Shown piece by piece: positions 9,163 through 18,172 of a stretch of DNA of 64,000 nucleotides; the stretch's first letter is position 1; each line of letters opens with the position of its first letter. The notes beneath the pieces were generated by a model that saw nothing but the letters and a program-made list of their open reading frames with translations, did no database searches and was not told the origin of the DNA. Both the position numbers and the translations under genes were made by a program. This DNA comes from Gammaproteobacteria bacterium (GTDB taxonomy: Bacteria; Pseudomonadota; Gammaproteobacteria; Xanthomonadales; SZUA-36), in contig JAJFLB010000031.1 of NCBI GenBank assembly GCA_021772915.1, positions 1 through 64,000 on the forward strand. Reading direction: 5' to 3'.

Positions 9163-9591
9163 ATGACGCGCATCACTGCGAATCTAACATCAGGCATGGC
9201 CGTGCAAGTATCGAATGGACGGCACAAGTGGAAGGCCGACGAGCCCGTCGACGCCGGAGGCACCGATGCCGGCCCGATTCCCTATGAGCTGCTGCTCGGG
9301 TCTCTCGCCGCATGTACCTGCGTGACAATTGCCTGGTATTGCCAGTTCAAGAAACTGCCGCTGGAGTCGGTAAGCGCTACTTACGATTTCGAACACGTTC
9401 ATGCGAACGACTGTAAGGATTGCGACGTTCCTGACAAAGGTTTCATTGAGAGAATTACAAGCAACGTTCATATCGACGGTAAATTCGATAACACACAGCG
9501 TAAGCGGCTTGCTCAGATCGCCGAGCGCTGTCCAGTTCACAAGACACTTACACACGGCGTCAGAATCGATGACGTCGTGTCATTCGGGTGA
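9163..9591 (+). CDS. OsmC-family peroxidase/redox protein
   Basis: A 142-residue OsmC/Ohr-fold protein. The two catalytic cysteines are present: the first in the long helix (YELLLGSLAACTCVTIAWYC, several Cys nearby), the second in AERCPVHKTL. It resembles the YhfA-like branch. OsmC proteins reduce organic hydroperoxides with thiol or lipoyl reductants. An extra Cys cluster in the middle (HANDCKDCDVP) is unusual. A GGAGAAAG site lies before the ATG. Confidence 0.88.
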   Translation: MTRITANLTSGMAVQVSNGRHKWKADEPVDAGGTDAGPIPYELLLGSLAACTCVTIAWYCQFKKLPLESVSATYDFEHVHANDCKDCDVPDKGFIERITSNVHIDGKFDNTQRKRLAQIAERCPVHKTLTHGVRIDDVVSFG

Positions 9592-9601
9592 GGAGCAAAT
9601 A

Positions 9602-10441
9602 ATGACGACTGCCGACATTCGTCAGGATGCTGTAATGCTGAATGATGACTATCGTTACAAACGCTTCACAACCAGCCTGCTATTCCGAGATCTGCGATTT
9701 GCGAGGGACGCGGCAAAGCCTGGCGGACCCTTTCCGCAATTTAACCTGATGACCACTCGCGGTAACCGACTGTGTCGCGAATACGTTTTTGACGACAAGC
9801 CCGTTCTCTTCATTTGCGGCTCGTTGAGTTGCCCAATGACTGCAAGTGCCGCGCCAGGACTGGACGACTTATTTGACGAATTCGGCGATCAGGTGAAGTT
9901 TGTCACGCTCTATGTGCGCGAAGCCCATCCTGGCGAGTACATCAAACAGGCTGAAACTGAAGAGGAAAAGATGGATCATGCACGAGCCTTGGAGGACTTC
10001 TACTTCATACAGTGGACCGTGGCTGTCGATAATATCGATGGTGACTTACATCGTGCACTGGACCCGAAGCCCAACTCCGCGTTTTTGGTTGACAGCGATG
10101 GGACGATAATCTTTCGGTCATTGTGGGCATCTGACACCTGTACAATCCGCGGCGCTTTGGCCGCCGCCGTAGCAGGAGCGGTCGCGCCTGCGAAGCAAAG
10201 CACAGAAATGATCGGACCAGTGGTCGCTGCCATGGGATACGTCCGCGACGTGCTGGTTCGCAGTGGGCCTAGTGCCGTTCGGGAGTTGTGGCTTGCCGGC
10301 TTTCCAATGGCGTTGGCCAGCGCGTTCGCAAATCTTATTCCCTCGTCGTCGCCAGAAAGACGCGGTATCGCCGCCGTATCCATTCTCGCGTCAGCCACGG
10401 CTGCCGCGCTGACGATAATCACGTTTTGGATCTTGGACTGA
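9602..10441 (+). CDS. Thioredoxin-fold redoxin, iodothyronine-deiodinase-like, with C-terminal membrane helix
   Basis: 279 residues from the ATG at 9602, chosen for its GAGGAG site; the ORF-track start at 9401 reads through osmC. The thioredoxin-fold part shows KPVLFICGSLSCPMTASA, at the place where deiodinases have GS-x-T-(Sec/Cys)-P, then VKFVTLYVREAHPGEY, which matches the deiodinase YxxEAH line, and SAFLVDSDGTIIFRS. A linker and a final hydrophobic stretch (AAVSILASATAAALTIITFWIL) suggest a membrane anchor. The family carries out thiol-based reductions; true deiodination here would be speculation. Confidence 0.75.
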   Translation: MTTADIRQDAVMLNDDYRYKRFTTSLLFRDLRFARDAAKPGGPFPQFNLMTTRGNRLCREYVFDDKPVLFICGSLSCPMTASAAPGLDDLFDEFGDQVKFVTLYVREAHPGEYIKQAETEEEKMDHARALEDFYFIQWTVAVDNIDGDLHRALDPKPNSAFLVDSDGTIIFRSLWASDTCTIRGALAAAVAGAVAPAKQSTEMIGPVVAAMGYVRDVLVRSGPSAVRELWLAGFPMALASAFANLIPSSSPERRGIAAVSILASATAAALTIITFWILD

Positions 10442-10473
10442 CGATTTAGCCAAGTTATTGACAGGAGTACGAC

Positions 10474-11043
10474 ATGAAAAACTTTGACATCCATACAGTA
10501 GAAACAGCAGAAGCGTCGGCCGCCAAGATGCTCGACGATATCAATAGGGCTTACGGATTCATCCCGAATCTTTACGGTATTTTCGCCGAGTCTCCCGCTG
10601 CATTACGCGCTTACATGACCATGGGAAAAATCTTTGATGAGTCCTCGTTTTCGGCAACAGAAAGGCAATTGGTCATCCTCGCGGTCAGTCGATACAACGA
10701 GTGCGACTACTGCATGGCGGCGCATACAGTCGTGGCCGGGATGCAAAAGGTTCCCACTGACGTTATTGAGGCGATCCGAGAGGACCGCCCGATTGGCGAC
10801 GACAGACTGGAAGCACTACGGACTTTTGCTACAGCCGTTGTTCAAAGAAGAGGCTGGGTTTCGGATGACGACATTTCTGCGTTCCTCGCAGCAGGGTTCT
10901 CGCGGGCGCAGATACTTGAGGTAGTCCTGGGAGTCAGCTTTAAGACATTGAGCAACTACACAAACCACGTCGCCGATACAATTCTGGACGAAGCGTTTGA
11001 ATCTGGAGCGTGGTCACCTGTCGCCAAACGATTGGCAAGTTGA
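10474..11043 (+). CDS. AhpD-like carboxymuconolactone decarboxylase-family protein
   Basis: A 189-residue protein of the CMD/AhpD fold. The peroxidase signature E-x(n)-CxxC-x(3)-H is visible as YNECDYCMAAHTVV, so it is more likely a disulfide reductase or alkylhydroperoxidase than a lactone decarboxylase. Other marks: AYGFIPNLYGIFAESP at the N-terminus and LEVVLGVSFKTLSNYTNHVA near the end. Together with OsmC, the redoxin and the PNPOx-like protein it gives the operon a peroxide/thiol-redox character. Confidence 0.88.
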   Translation: MKNFDIHTVETAEASAAKMLDDINRAYGFIPNLYGIFAESPAALRAYMTMGKIFDESSFSATERQLVILAVSRYNECDYCMAAHTVVAGMQKVPTDVIEAIREDRPIGDDRLEALRTFATAVVQRRGWVSDDDISAFLAAGFSRAQILEVVLGVSFKTLSNYTNHVADTILDEAFESGAWSPVAKRLAS

Positions 11044-11141
11044 GTGTCGATGTCCAATTGGGAATCGCAGTGAAGACCGAATGAAATAGTGCACGCCCGT
11101 GGTGACGCATTCTTCAATCAGACGAAAGCTCATAGGAGACC

Positions 11142-12278
11142 ATGACAATGGCCGAAATAAACAGATCAGATGATGCGGGTCTAGCCATCTACGATGAGGC
11201 AATCAATAGAGGTGTCGCGCCATCTGCAACATTGGCCCTTGACCATGCACTTGATCACGCGAAGACGTGGCTAGACGGACTCGACCGCCGACCAGTGAGC
11301 CCAGAGATAGATCTAGCGTCGCTTCGAGATCGATTGGGAGGAGCAATGCCAGATCGAGGCATTTTGCCAGAGCGCGTCATCGACGAACTCGTCGCATTGT
11401 CTGAGAGCGGCCACATGGGTAGCGCGAGCGGACGATTCTTCGCGTGGGTTATTGGAGGTTCCCTCACTTCCGCGCTGGCCGCGGATTGGTTGGTGTCAAC
11501 ATGGGACCAGAATGCTGCCATTTACGCCTGCGGTCCCTCCGTTTCAGTGGTTGAGCAGACGGCGGGTGCGTGGATATTGGGATTACTCGACCTGCCACGT
11601 GAGGCGTCATTCGCTTTCACCACCGGTTGCCAATCCGCTCACGTGACCGGCCTGGCGGCCGCACAGCATTCACTGTTGATGCGCCAAGGTTGGAATGTGG
11701 AGGAAGAGAGTCTTTTCACCGCCCAGCGACTAACGGTCCTGACAACCGCTCAGCATCACGAATCGATTGAGCGCGCGGTTCGCTTCCTGGGTATTGGACG
11801 TAAGTCCATTGAGCTAATTCCTATGAATGAAAACGGCCAAGCTACTGCCACAGGGCTGAGCGCCGCTCTCCAAGACACTGACGGTCCCACGATTGTTGTC
11901 TTAAATGCCGCCGATCTCAATATCGGCGCATGCGACGACTTCAGTGAACTCATTCCAATCGCCCATGCCGCAAATGCATGGGTGCATATCGACGGAGCTT
12001 TCGGGCTTTTTGCCCGTGCGAGTCGGTCCAAGCGCCACTTGGTCGACGGTGTCGATCTTGCGGATAGCTGGGCGACAGAAGCGGAGAATAACGCGCGCAC
12101 GGCTGAGGTGATAGACCGCATCAATGCAACAGGCGAGGCGTTCTTTTCCGGGGTTGATTGGAAGGGAAAGCGAGCAATGCGTGTTAGCGTAATCAACTGG
12201 AGGACAACACTAGCTGACGTGGAAAGATCGATCGAGGCGGTGTCGACAGCACTGGATAACCGCCGGAACTTCAGATGA
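11142..12278 (+). pseudogene. Group II PLP-dependent decarboxylase with internal deletion
   Basis: 378 codons resembling the aspartate-decarboxylase-like/tyrosine-decarboxylase PLP family (normally about 460-480). The large domain is present: SGHMGSASGRFFAWVIGG, FTTGCQSAHVTGLAAAQH, and DGAFGLFARASRSKRHLVDG with the cofactor-binding Asp. The expected continuation DSWATD-x-HKW with the Schiff-base lysine is missing: DSWATEAENNARTAEV jumps straight to the C-terminal segment MRVSVINWRTT. About 90-100 residues are deleted in frame near base 12090. Without the lysine it should not work as a decarboxylase. It still overlaps the next gene by ATGA. Confidence 0.8.
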
Positions 12279-12694
12279 ACCAGAATTCGATATTCCTATC
12301 TGTCCTCCTTCAGATCATGCTTGTCATTGCACTCTACATTTATCTGGCAATCGCCAAGTCCAGAGCTTCACACAGAGGAGAAGTAGACGAAGATCGGCGC
12401 GCACTTTTTGACGATGCATGGCCAGAGAGTGTCCTCAAAATCAATAACTGCATACGTAACCAATTTGAAGTACCGGTGCTGTTCTATGTATTAATAACCG
12501 TCTTGTGGAGTCTGGGCGCTGTCAATATCTTTGTCCACGTCGTTTCGTGGTTGTTCGTCGCGACACGCATCGTACACGCCTACATTCACACAGGCTCAAA
12601 CTACGTACCACTACGGCGAGGTGTGTTTAGCATTGGTATTTTGATTTTATTGGTATTGACCATTTTCGCTGTAGTTGCGTTATTTTCAGATTAA
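12275..12694 (+). CDS. MAPEG-family membrane protein
   Basis: A 139-residue integral membrane protein with about four helices (an N-terminal one from FLSVLLQIMLVIALYIYLAIA, then FEVPVLFYVLITVLWSL, IFVHVVSWLFVATRIVHAYIH, and IGILILLVLTIFAVVALF). The central RNQFEVPVLFYV and TRIVHAYIHTGSNYVPLR lines match bacterial MAPEG proteins, relatives of microsomal glutathione S-transferase. Thiol-dependent detoxification at the membrane would fit its neighbours. Last gene of the series; its start overlaps the stop of the broken decarboxylase. Confidence 0.85.
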   Translation: MNQNSIFLSVLLQIMLVIALYIYLAIAKSRASHRGEVDEDRRALFDDAWPESVLKINNCIRNQFEVPVLFYVLITVLWSLGAVNIFVHVVSWLFVATRIVHAYIHTGSNYVPLRRGVFSIGILILLVLTIFAVVALFSD

Positions 12695-12844
12695 CCAGTC
12701 GCAATTGCTTGGTTACTAACCGTGTAGCCTAACCAGCTTTGACGCAGCATCCGCAGATGAGTGCGTTTAACTTAATAAATTAATAAATGGGGTCACCCAT
12801 TAGCCGTCTCCGGTCAAGCGGCACAGAGCAGCCCTGATGTCAGT

Positions 12845-13240
12845 CACCATTTTATACTAATGGCAGTGACCTGATTGCGCACATCACCACCACATTCATT
12901 GCAGGTATTAATATGCCCCAGGGCACCCTCTCTTGATGCTGCGCATCAATTCACCTTGTCGATGTTAAACACTCGTTTTAATAATTGTGCCCAGGTTATT
13001 GCCAAGGATGGCATGTATGCCGGTTTTGCAGGAGCAAAAACCGGTCATTGCCGCATGGCGCTCGGCCGGGCTTTGGTCTTGTTTATCGTTTACTGCTTTG
13101 GTCTTTTTACCCTTACCCCGTTTGGCCGGTGTCACCCTTGCCCGGTAGTGGCTATTGGGCTCGAATATCACATGGGTGGTACCGTTGGCATGCCTTGGTA
13201 CAGGCTGGTTCTACCTGTTTGTCTCAGCTAGGTGGAGTCA
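12845..13240 (-). pseudogene. Second IS91-like transposase remnant
   Basis: Minus-strand fragments with frameshifts: FEPNSHYRARVTPAKRGKGK, then QSPAERHAAMT, then in another frame LAITWAQLLKRVFNID and finally CNECGGDVRNQ. This is the same C-terminal region as at 1604-2140, more decayed and with a deletion fusing the FEP and FAP segments. The rest of 12695-13386 (AT-rich start, some sequence upstream of the next gene) shows no gene. Confidence 0.75.
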
Positions 13241-13386
13241 TGGTATTCGTGGGGAAAGAAACGACTCTGCCGCTGCCTACACCCCACGAATCGTGGCGCA
13301 TTGACCTGTAACAGCATGTCTTGGTTATTGAGGTGTATGCTAGTTCCACATTCAGATACACAGTAGTAGCAAGTCGGGAGAGTACA

Positions 13387-13841
13387 ATGTTTGGGAAAAT
13401 AGTGGCAGGTATTGCTGGTGGGTTTTTGATCGCCATATTAGGCGCGGCTCTAGTTGCATTGGCTACAGTAAGCCCAGAAACAGGGGAAACTGCAGGTGCA
13501 GGAGGAGTGTTTTTTGGGTCTTGGGACTGGCATTAGCTGTCACCGCCGCCCGGCCGGCGAAAGCTTGGCGCCGTGTATTTCTAACTTCTGGAATTTTTTC
13601 TTTGGCACTTCCGCTCTCTACTATGGTGTTTGCAGGATCTGTCGCAACTGAAGCTGCCGCAGCTGCTGGTGAGCATGCGGCTGCTGCAGCTACCGGGGTA
13701 GTTATTGGCGGTGGTTTGATTACAGTTTTTGCTGGCTTTCTGGGTTTTTTCTTGGGCGCAGTGTTTTTGGTTGTCGGCTTTCTAATTGGCCGCGATAAGC
13801 AAGTAGTAGTTGTGCAAGCGCCATCAGATGGCGGTGAATAA
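13387..13841 (+). pseudogene. Small membrane protein gene with frameshift at a T6 run
   Basis: The ATG at 13387 begins a hydrophobic protein (MFGKIVAGIAGGFLIAILGA) whose frame closes soon after the T run at 13510-13515. The sequence continues in the other frame as WVLGLALAVTAARPAKAWRR through FAGFLGFFLGAVFLVVGFLIG to the stop at 13841. One extra T, or a -1 slip on the run, would give a single protein of about 151 residues with four probable membrane helices and an Ala/His-rich loop. No family recognised. Real frameshift, slippage site and sequencing error are all possible. Confidence 0.55.
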
Positions 13842-14055
13842 ACTATTCTAGGGAATCACCGTCAATTGGCTGGCACTGACTGCTGCCCTGACTGCTGTTC
13901 TTTGCCTGTTGTCTGGCCTGGTCTATAGAAATATCTAGCAAAAATAATAGAGAAAACTCCACTTTATTAGAAGTCTGAGGAGTTCAATACCCCGTACGTT
14001 GCTGGTTTGTAAAGCAGAAACCATGGTCCAGCTGCGGTGAAGCGGTGTGTGGTCT

Positions 14056-15330
14056 TCAGTCGCCTTTCGGCTCGCGCCATTCGTCGATCGGGCCCGCGGA
14101 CTGGGACTGGGCGGAGAGCGATTCCGCACGCGGCTTGAGATCCTGCATGAGCAGTTCCTCGACCGTGTCGACGCCCGCTTCGACCAGGGCGACGCTGATC
14201 GCGTCCTCGTCGGTCAGGATCCGATGCCGACGCACGAGCTCCTTGAGAAATTCGGGCGTGTCGATGGCGTTGGTCAGGGCACTCTGGCGCAGCGTCTCCA
14301 TGGGGGCAAGAAAGATTACCGCGTCGTAGGCATCGAGCATGGTCGAATCAGGGGCGGCAGTCAGCATGTGGTTGCCCAGGTACCGATCGGCGCCGAACGG
14401 CGTGCCCTCGAACGGCACCGCCACCGGGCGATCGCCGTGGCTGGCGAAGGCGGCATCCCACAGACCCCGGGCGGGACGCACCCAGCCGATCTCGTAGTCA
14501 TTGAGGCCCTCGGCGCTGGCAGATTTTTTCGTCGGGGCAGTTTGTTTCTGTTCGATCGAAAGAAACACGTTGTGGAAGCGGATGGAGTAGGTCTTGCCCA
14601 GGTGCCATCGGGCGAAGAACGTGCCGAAGTTCCAGTGCAGCGAGCCGTCCTTTCGACGCACGCCCTTGTAGGCGTGACGGGTGTTGGTGAGAAAGATGCC
14701 CTTTCGGCCCGCCTTGAAGTACCCCAGTTCCGCCAGGGTGATCATGTACATGCTGTAGTCGAAGCTGAGCAGGGCGCGCTGGGTGAACAGTTGGTAATCG
14801 CGCGGGGTGTGAATCTCGGTCCAATACGTTGGATTGGCCACGCCGACGACGGTGATGCGCTGATCCTCGGGCTTCTCGCGGTTGGCCTCGTAGATGGCGT
14901 GCAGAAGGTCGTAATAGGTCTGATAGCGCCACCCGTATCCGCTGAAGTCATTCTGCAAGGCAGGATACAACAACGTTGGATCTTCAGGCGATGTCGAGAA
15001 GTACGCATCGAGATGCGGCTGATGCTTGATCGAGATCACCTCGATGAAGATCGTGGGGGCGAGGGCCTGAAACGCCGGTTCGAGCACCAGCTGTTGGTAG
15101 AACTCGAAGGGCTCCACCGCGTTGTGGAGCGCGTCGTCGAAGATGACCAGATCCCGCTGACCGAGCGTGTCGAGAATGAAGCGCACGGGATCCGCGCCCC
15201 GCTCTTCGAGGGCCTGTACGTAGCGCGCGAGACGATCGTCGACATCGCTTGATGCGGCGGAGTCTCCAGTGGCGGCGCATAGGATGAGCATCAGGATAGT
15301 CAGGAGGTGTCGGGTCATAGTGAGTCTCAA
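14056..15330 (-). CDS. Large secreted protein of unknown function, GC-rich
   Basis: 424 residues with an N-terminal signal peptide (TMTRHLLTILMLILCAATGDSAAS). The mature part has DLVIFDDALHNAVEPFEFYQQL, TIFIEVISIKHQPHLDAYF, VVGVANPTYWTEIH and GIFLTNTRHAYKG. The early D-x-x-H-N and conserved His/Asp pattern brings to mind the ChaN/erythromycin-esterase-like hydrolases, but that is only a resemblance. The gene is clearly richer in GC than its neighbours, and a mirror ORF of 401 codons (14047-15252, plus) is a by-product of that composition; the minus frame is chosen for its signal peptide and ordinary residue use. Standing alone, it may be acquired. Confidence 0.7.
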   Translation of the reverse strand: MRLTMTRHLLTILMLILCAATGDSAASSDVDDRLARYVQALEERGADPVRFILDTLGQRDLVIFDDALHNAVEPFEFYQQLVLEPAFQALAPTIFIEVISIKHQPHLDAYFSTSPEDPTLLYPALQNDFSGYGWRYQTYYDLLHAIYEANREKPEDQRITVVGVANPTYWTEIHTPRDYQLFTQRALLSFDYSMYMITLAELGYFKAGRKGIFLTNTRHAYKGVRRKDGSLHWNFGTFFARWHLGKTYSIRFHNVFLSIEQKQTAPTKKSASAEGLNDYEIGWVRPARGLWDAAFASHGDRPVAVPFEGTPFGADRYLGNHMLTAAPDSTMLDAYDAVIFLAPMETLRQSALTNAIDTPEFLKELVRRHRILTDEDAISVALVEAGVDTVEELLMQDLKPRAESLSAQSQSAGPIDEWREPKGD

Positions 15331-15422
15331 TTATGATGGGGTATGGTGCGAGTATTCATCCAAACTAGTCATGCAGCCTCTCGATAGGGGCGAAGAGGCC
15401 CGCCGAGCCGAGAGTATAAGAG

Positions 15423-15517
15423 GGATAAACGCCCTTTGTCATGAAACTGACATGTATTGTCACAGCTTTTTGCATCAGCTTTTCATGTTTTTCAGTCAGG
15501 TCACCGCGAAATCTCAC
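15423..15517. repeat. Diverged repeat, copy 2 (partner at 1366-1459)
   Basis: About 95 bp similar to 1366-1459. The minus strand has an open reading VRFRGDLTEKHEKLMQKA extending past the repeat, where copy 1 has a stop. It overlaps the start of the small plus-strand ORF at 15441. Confidence 0.5.
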
Positions 15518-15758
15518 CACCGCGGGTGATCCAGGCGACACCCCGTCCAAGTTACAACGGGCGATAAGGGAATCTGGCCTGACGCTTCAGAAAGTTCATG
15601 ATCACTTGAAATCCAACTACGGAGCGGAGCTGTTGCCAAGTTCCCTGAGCCGCTCAATCTCTCGTGGAACAATTCGGTTGCAACGTGCTTTGCAGATACT
15701 GGCGATATGTGGAGTGAGTGAGGTTGAGATCAAGGGTGTGGCAGTAGCCAGCGATTAA
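15441..15758 (+). CDS. Small hypothetical protein, possible helix-turn-helix
   Basis: A 105-codon ORF. Residues from about 36 on (LQRAIRESGLTLQKVHDHL, then LPSSLSRSISRGTIRLQRAL) look like a compact helical DNA-binding domain of the kind encoded on mobile elements. The first 35 residues overlap the repeat and are probably not native coding sequence, so a later start is possible. No partner gene is evident. The overlapping minus ORF 15654-15974 is thought to be a shadow. Confidence 0.4.
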   Translation: MKLTCIVTAFCISFSCFSVRSPRNLTTAGDPGDTPSKLQRAIRESGLTLQKVHDHLKSNYGAELLPSSLSRSISRGTIRLQRALQILAICGVSEVEIKGVAVASD

Positions 15759-16023
15759 TGCTTGTTCGGTGGTCGGGGTGTGCGAGCAATCCCATGCTGC
15801 CAACAAATGCTGGCAGTATTCGTTGTTGGTCTTGGTCGTCACAATGGCGCTTTTCTCAAAATGCTGTAAGTAAAGTGCCTTAACAATGCTCAATACCTGC
15901 GCTGTCATGGGGTTGTGGTACCGCAGGGTATTTGCACCAGGGCCCGATCGCTGACCTGAAATCCAGGCGTCCATAAACCCGGGTAACTGGCCAATACCCG
16001 AAAGTTTATGGTTTTCAGGTTTT

Positions 16024-16665
16024 CTATGGCTTGGGTCTTACTGACTTTTCTATTCTCACGCTTTGCCCAGGCATGACATGGAGGATCTGGTCTGCCAATA
16101 GCGGTGGCTCGCCGTGATGGGTGAGCAAAATGACTCTGGATTCCGCCCATTCGTGCAGCCAGTCGACAAGTTGATTGGCGCTGTGCTTATCCAGGTGAGA
16201 AAAAGTTTCATCAAGTAACAAAACACGGGGGTCTGCTGCCAGTGCGCAAACCAGCTCCGCTTTGCGTCGTTGACCGGCGCTAGCGTGCCCAAGTGGAAGC
16301 TGCAAATCCAAGTCCAGAGCCTGACAATAAATAGCGCCATCCCATGCCGGTACGCCACGCAGTGAGGCGGTGAATTGATAGGCTTCCTGTACTGTCAGAA
16401 AACCAGGTAGTTCCTGAGCCGACGGTACAAACGCCAATTGACGTCGTGCGTCTAATGAGGAATACACATCGTGTCCAGCCACCGAAACCTTACCGCTAGA
16501 GGGCTGAATTTCACCGGCAATTGCGCGCATCAGGCTGGTCTTTCCACCGCCGTTTGGACCCTTAAGGTAAATGAGCCCGGAGTTTACTGACAGGGTCATC
16601 GGACCGACCGAAAAAGACCCGCCAAAAGTTACTTTCAAATTTTTGATCTCAAGCCTGTTACCCAT
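16024..16665 (-). CDS. ABC transporter ATP-binding protein
   Basis: A 213-residue ABC ATPase, short but complete. Walker A GPNGGGKTSL, a degenerate signature LGHASAGQRRKAEL (SAGQRRK in place of LSGGQ), Walker B VLLLDETFSHLDKHS, and switch His in ILLTHHGEP. The signature SAGQ-x-R resembles CcmA-type and similar small exporters. Its start overlaps the end of the permease gene by 8 bp, so the two form one unit. Substrate unknown. Confidence 0.9.
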   Translation of the reverse strand: MGNRLEIKNLKVTFGGSFSVGPMTLSVNSGLIYLKGPNGGGKTSLMRAIAGEIQPSSGKVSVAGHDVYSSLDARRQLAFVPSAQELPGFLTVQEAYQFTASLRGVPAWDGAIYCQALDLDLQLPLGHASAGQRRKAELVCALAADPRVLLLDETFSHLDKHSANQLVDWLHEWAESRVILLTHHGEPPLLADQILHVMPGQSVRIEKSVRPKP

Positions 16666-17908
16666 GTGTTCCGGTCTCTGTTTGCAGCGTAAATTTCTTC
16701 AGTCCTCGAACCATCAGTACAACGCCCGCTGGCACGACAAAACCAAGCATCGTGACATAAATCCAGGGTGGCAAAGTGGTTACCAGCAGCGTGTTGATCA
16801 GCGCTACCCACAGACCCCAACCGAGCGCAGTCCCGGTGTCCAAAAGTGTATGGCAGAATAAGCCACACAACACGACCAGCGAAGTCAAAATTTGTAATGT
16901 AAACAAGGTCAGGTATGCGGCACCCATTGCAGAACCCAATATACCAAGTAGCATAAAAACTGGAGCCGTCAGCAGAAAAACAAGACCCAAAAGCGCCAGA
17001 CCACGGTGGAGGTGACTTATTGGCCAGCGGTGCCGCATCAGCTCCGGGCCCAAATGTGTGGCCAGGCGTGAAAGTATTTCGTAGATCGGCGTGATGCCAA
17101 AAGCCAGCAGGGAACTACAAACGATAAAGGTCATCCTGCTTCCAGCTTCAGTATTTATTCTAATTGCAAGCATCATGAGTAATGTGACGACACCAAGCTG
17201 GACCAGCACAAAAAGCGTTTTCCTTTCCAGACACCACAAACATCTGAAATCGCGACGAATGACCGCCATGACCGGTGTTTTGCTTTTGAGGTTTCCCGGT
17301 TTTGCCTTTAAATGAGAAACAGTCTGTTCACGTATCGCTGAACTGCTCATGGGTAGAAAAGCGATGGTGATAATGATCGCCAACAAAGAGACCCAGCCTT
17401 GATAGGTATATGTGAACGTGAGTATAGCGAAGGAAGTGGTTCCGATAGTGAGCCATTTATATCTGCTTTTGCCGTGAAACGAAGCACCTAATATGATTGG
17501 CCAGGCAAGGCCAACAAACCCTAAATAATGGACCACCGTGTTGCCATGATTCGGGGCAAGCCACCAAATACCAATTAAGGGCAGGAATGCGATCAGAAGC
17601 GATGGTGCTAAAAAACGCACCCATCGCCATCGTGATATGGGCTGGCGCACCAGAAAAGCGATTGCTGGCTGACCCCAAACCGGTGCCAGGGCTTTTCCGG
17701 CAATGAGCCCCCAAAATAAGAAGAGGAACGTAAACAAAGCGGATAATCGTAGAGTTGGCCATATCGCGAGCTGGTTCCGCAAGGCATACCAATTCACACT
17801 CGCATCGGCGAGCACCACAACGAACAACAGGAACCCCAACGGTAACATGACCCTTCGATAGAACGGTCTGCCGATCAATTGGAAAAATAGACGATCATGG
17901 AGAGTCAA
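16658..17908 (-). CDS. ABC transporter membrane subunit (putative)
   Basis: A 416-residue polytopic protein with about ten hydrophobic segments, e.g. VMLPLGFLLFVVVLADASV, LSALFTFLFLFWGLIAG and LGFVVPAGVVLMV near the end. A basic cytoplasmic segment (PVMAVIRRDFRCLWC) recalls ABC-2-type exporters. No motif identifies the substrate. The adjacent ATPase gene overlaps it and supplies the evidence for an ABC role. Confidence 0.7.
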   Translation of the reverse strand: MTLHDRLFFQLIGRPFYRRVMLPLGFLLFVVVLADASVNWYALRNQLAIWPTLRLSALFTFLFLFWGLIAGKALAPVWGQPAIAFLVRQPISRWRWVRFLAPSLLIAFLPLIGIWWLAPNHGNTVVHYLGFVGLAWPIILGASFHGKSRYKWLTIGTTSFAILTFTYTYQGWVSLLAIIITIAFLPMSSSAIREQTVSHLKAKPGNLKSKTPVMAVIRRDFRCLWCLERKTLFVLVQLGVVTLLMMLAIRINTEAGSRMTFIVCSSLLAFGITPIYEILSRLATHLGPELMRHRWPISHLHRGLALLGLVFLLTAPVFMLLGILGSAMGAAYLTLFTLQILTSLVVLCGLFCHTLLDTGTALGWGLWVALINTLLVTTLPPWIYVTMLGFVVPAGVVLMVRGLKKFTLQTETGTHG

Positions 17909-18172
17909 AGCTTCACTTCCTTGTTAATACGCGTGTTTGTGTTTTATAAATGGCCTCCAGATCAGTCCCTGACAGCAAATCTGCCCTCAGTTTGTCAATC
18001 CTCTTTATCCTTTCATGCATGCTCAGAATCACTTAATCGTTAGATGCGGGCGGTTCAATCGCTATATTGCCAGATACCACAGCGAACTGAATGGAGTATG
18101 GAGAAGGGAACACTTTTTTTTGCCACCCTTTTGAGACCATCAGAACTTTCCTTTGGTTGTAGGGGGGCGGAC

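Noticed and set aside
14047-15252. 401-codon plus-strand ORF opposite the secreted protein
   Set aside because: A mirror frame produced by GC-rich coding on the minus strand. It lacks a signal peptide or recognisable domain and has a skewed Gly/Arg/Val/His-rich composition.
15654-15974. 106-codon minus-strand ORF
   Set aside because: No recognisable motif, overlaps the small HTH-like ORF, and has no good ribosome site.
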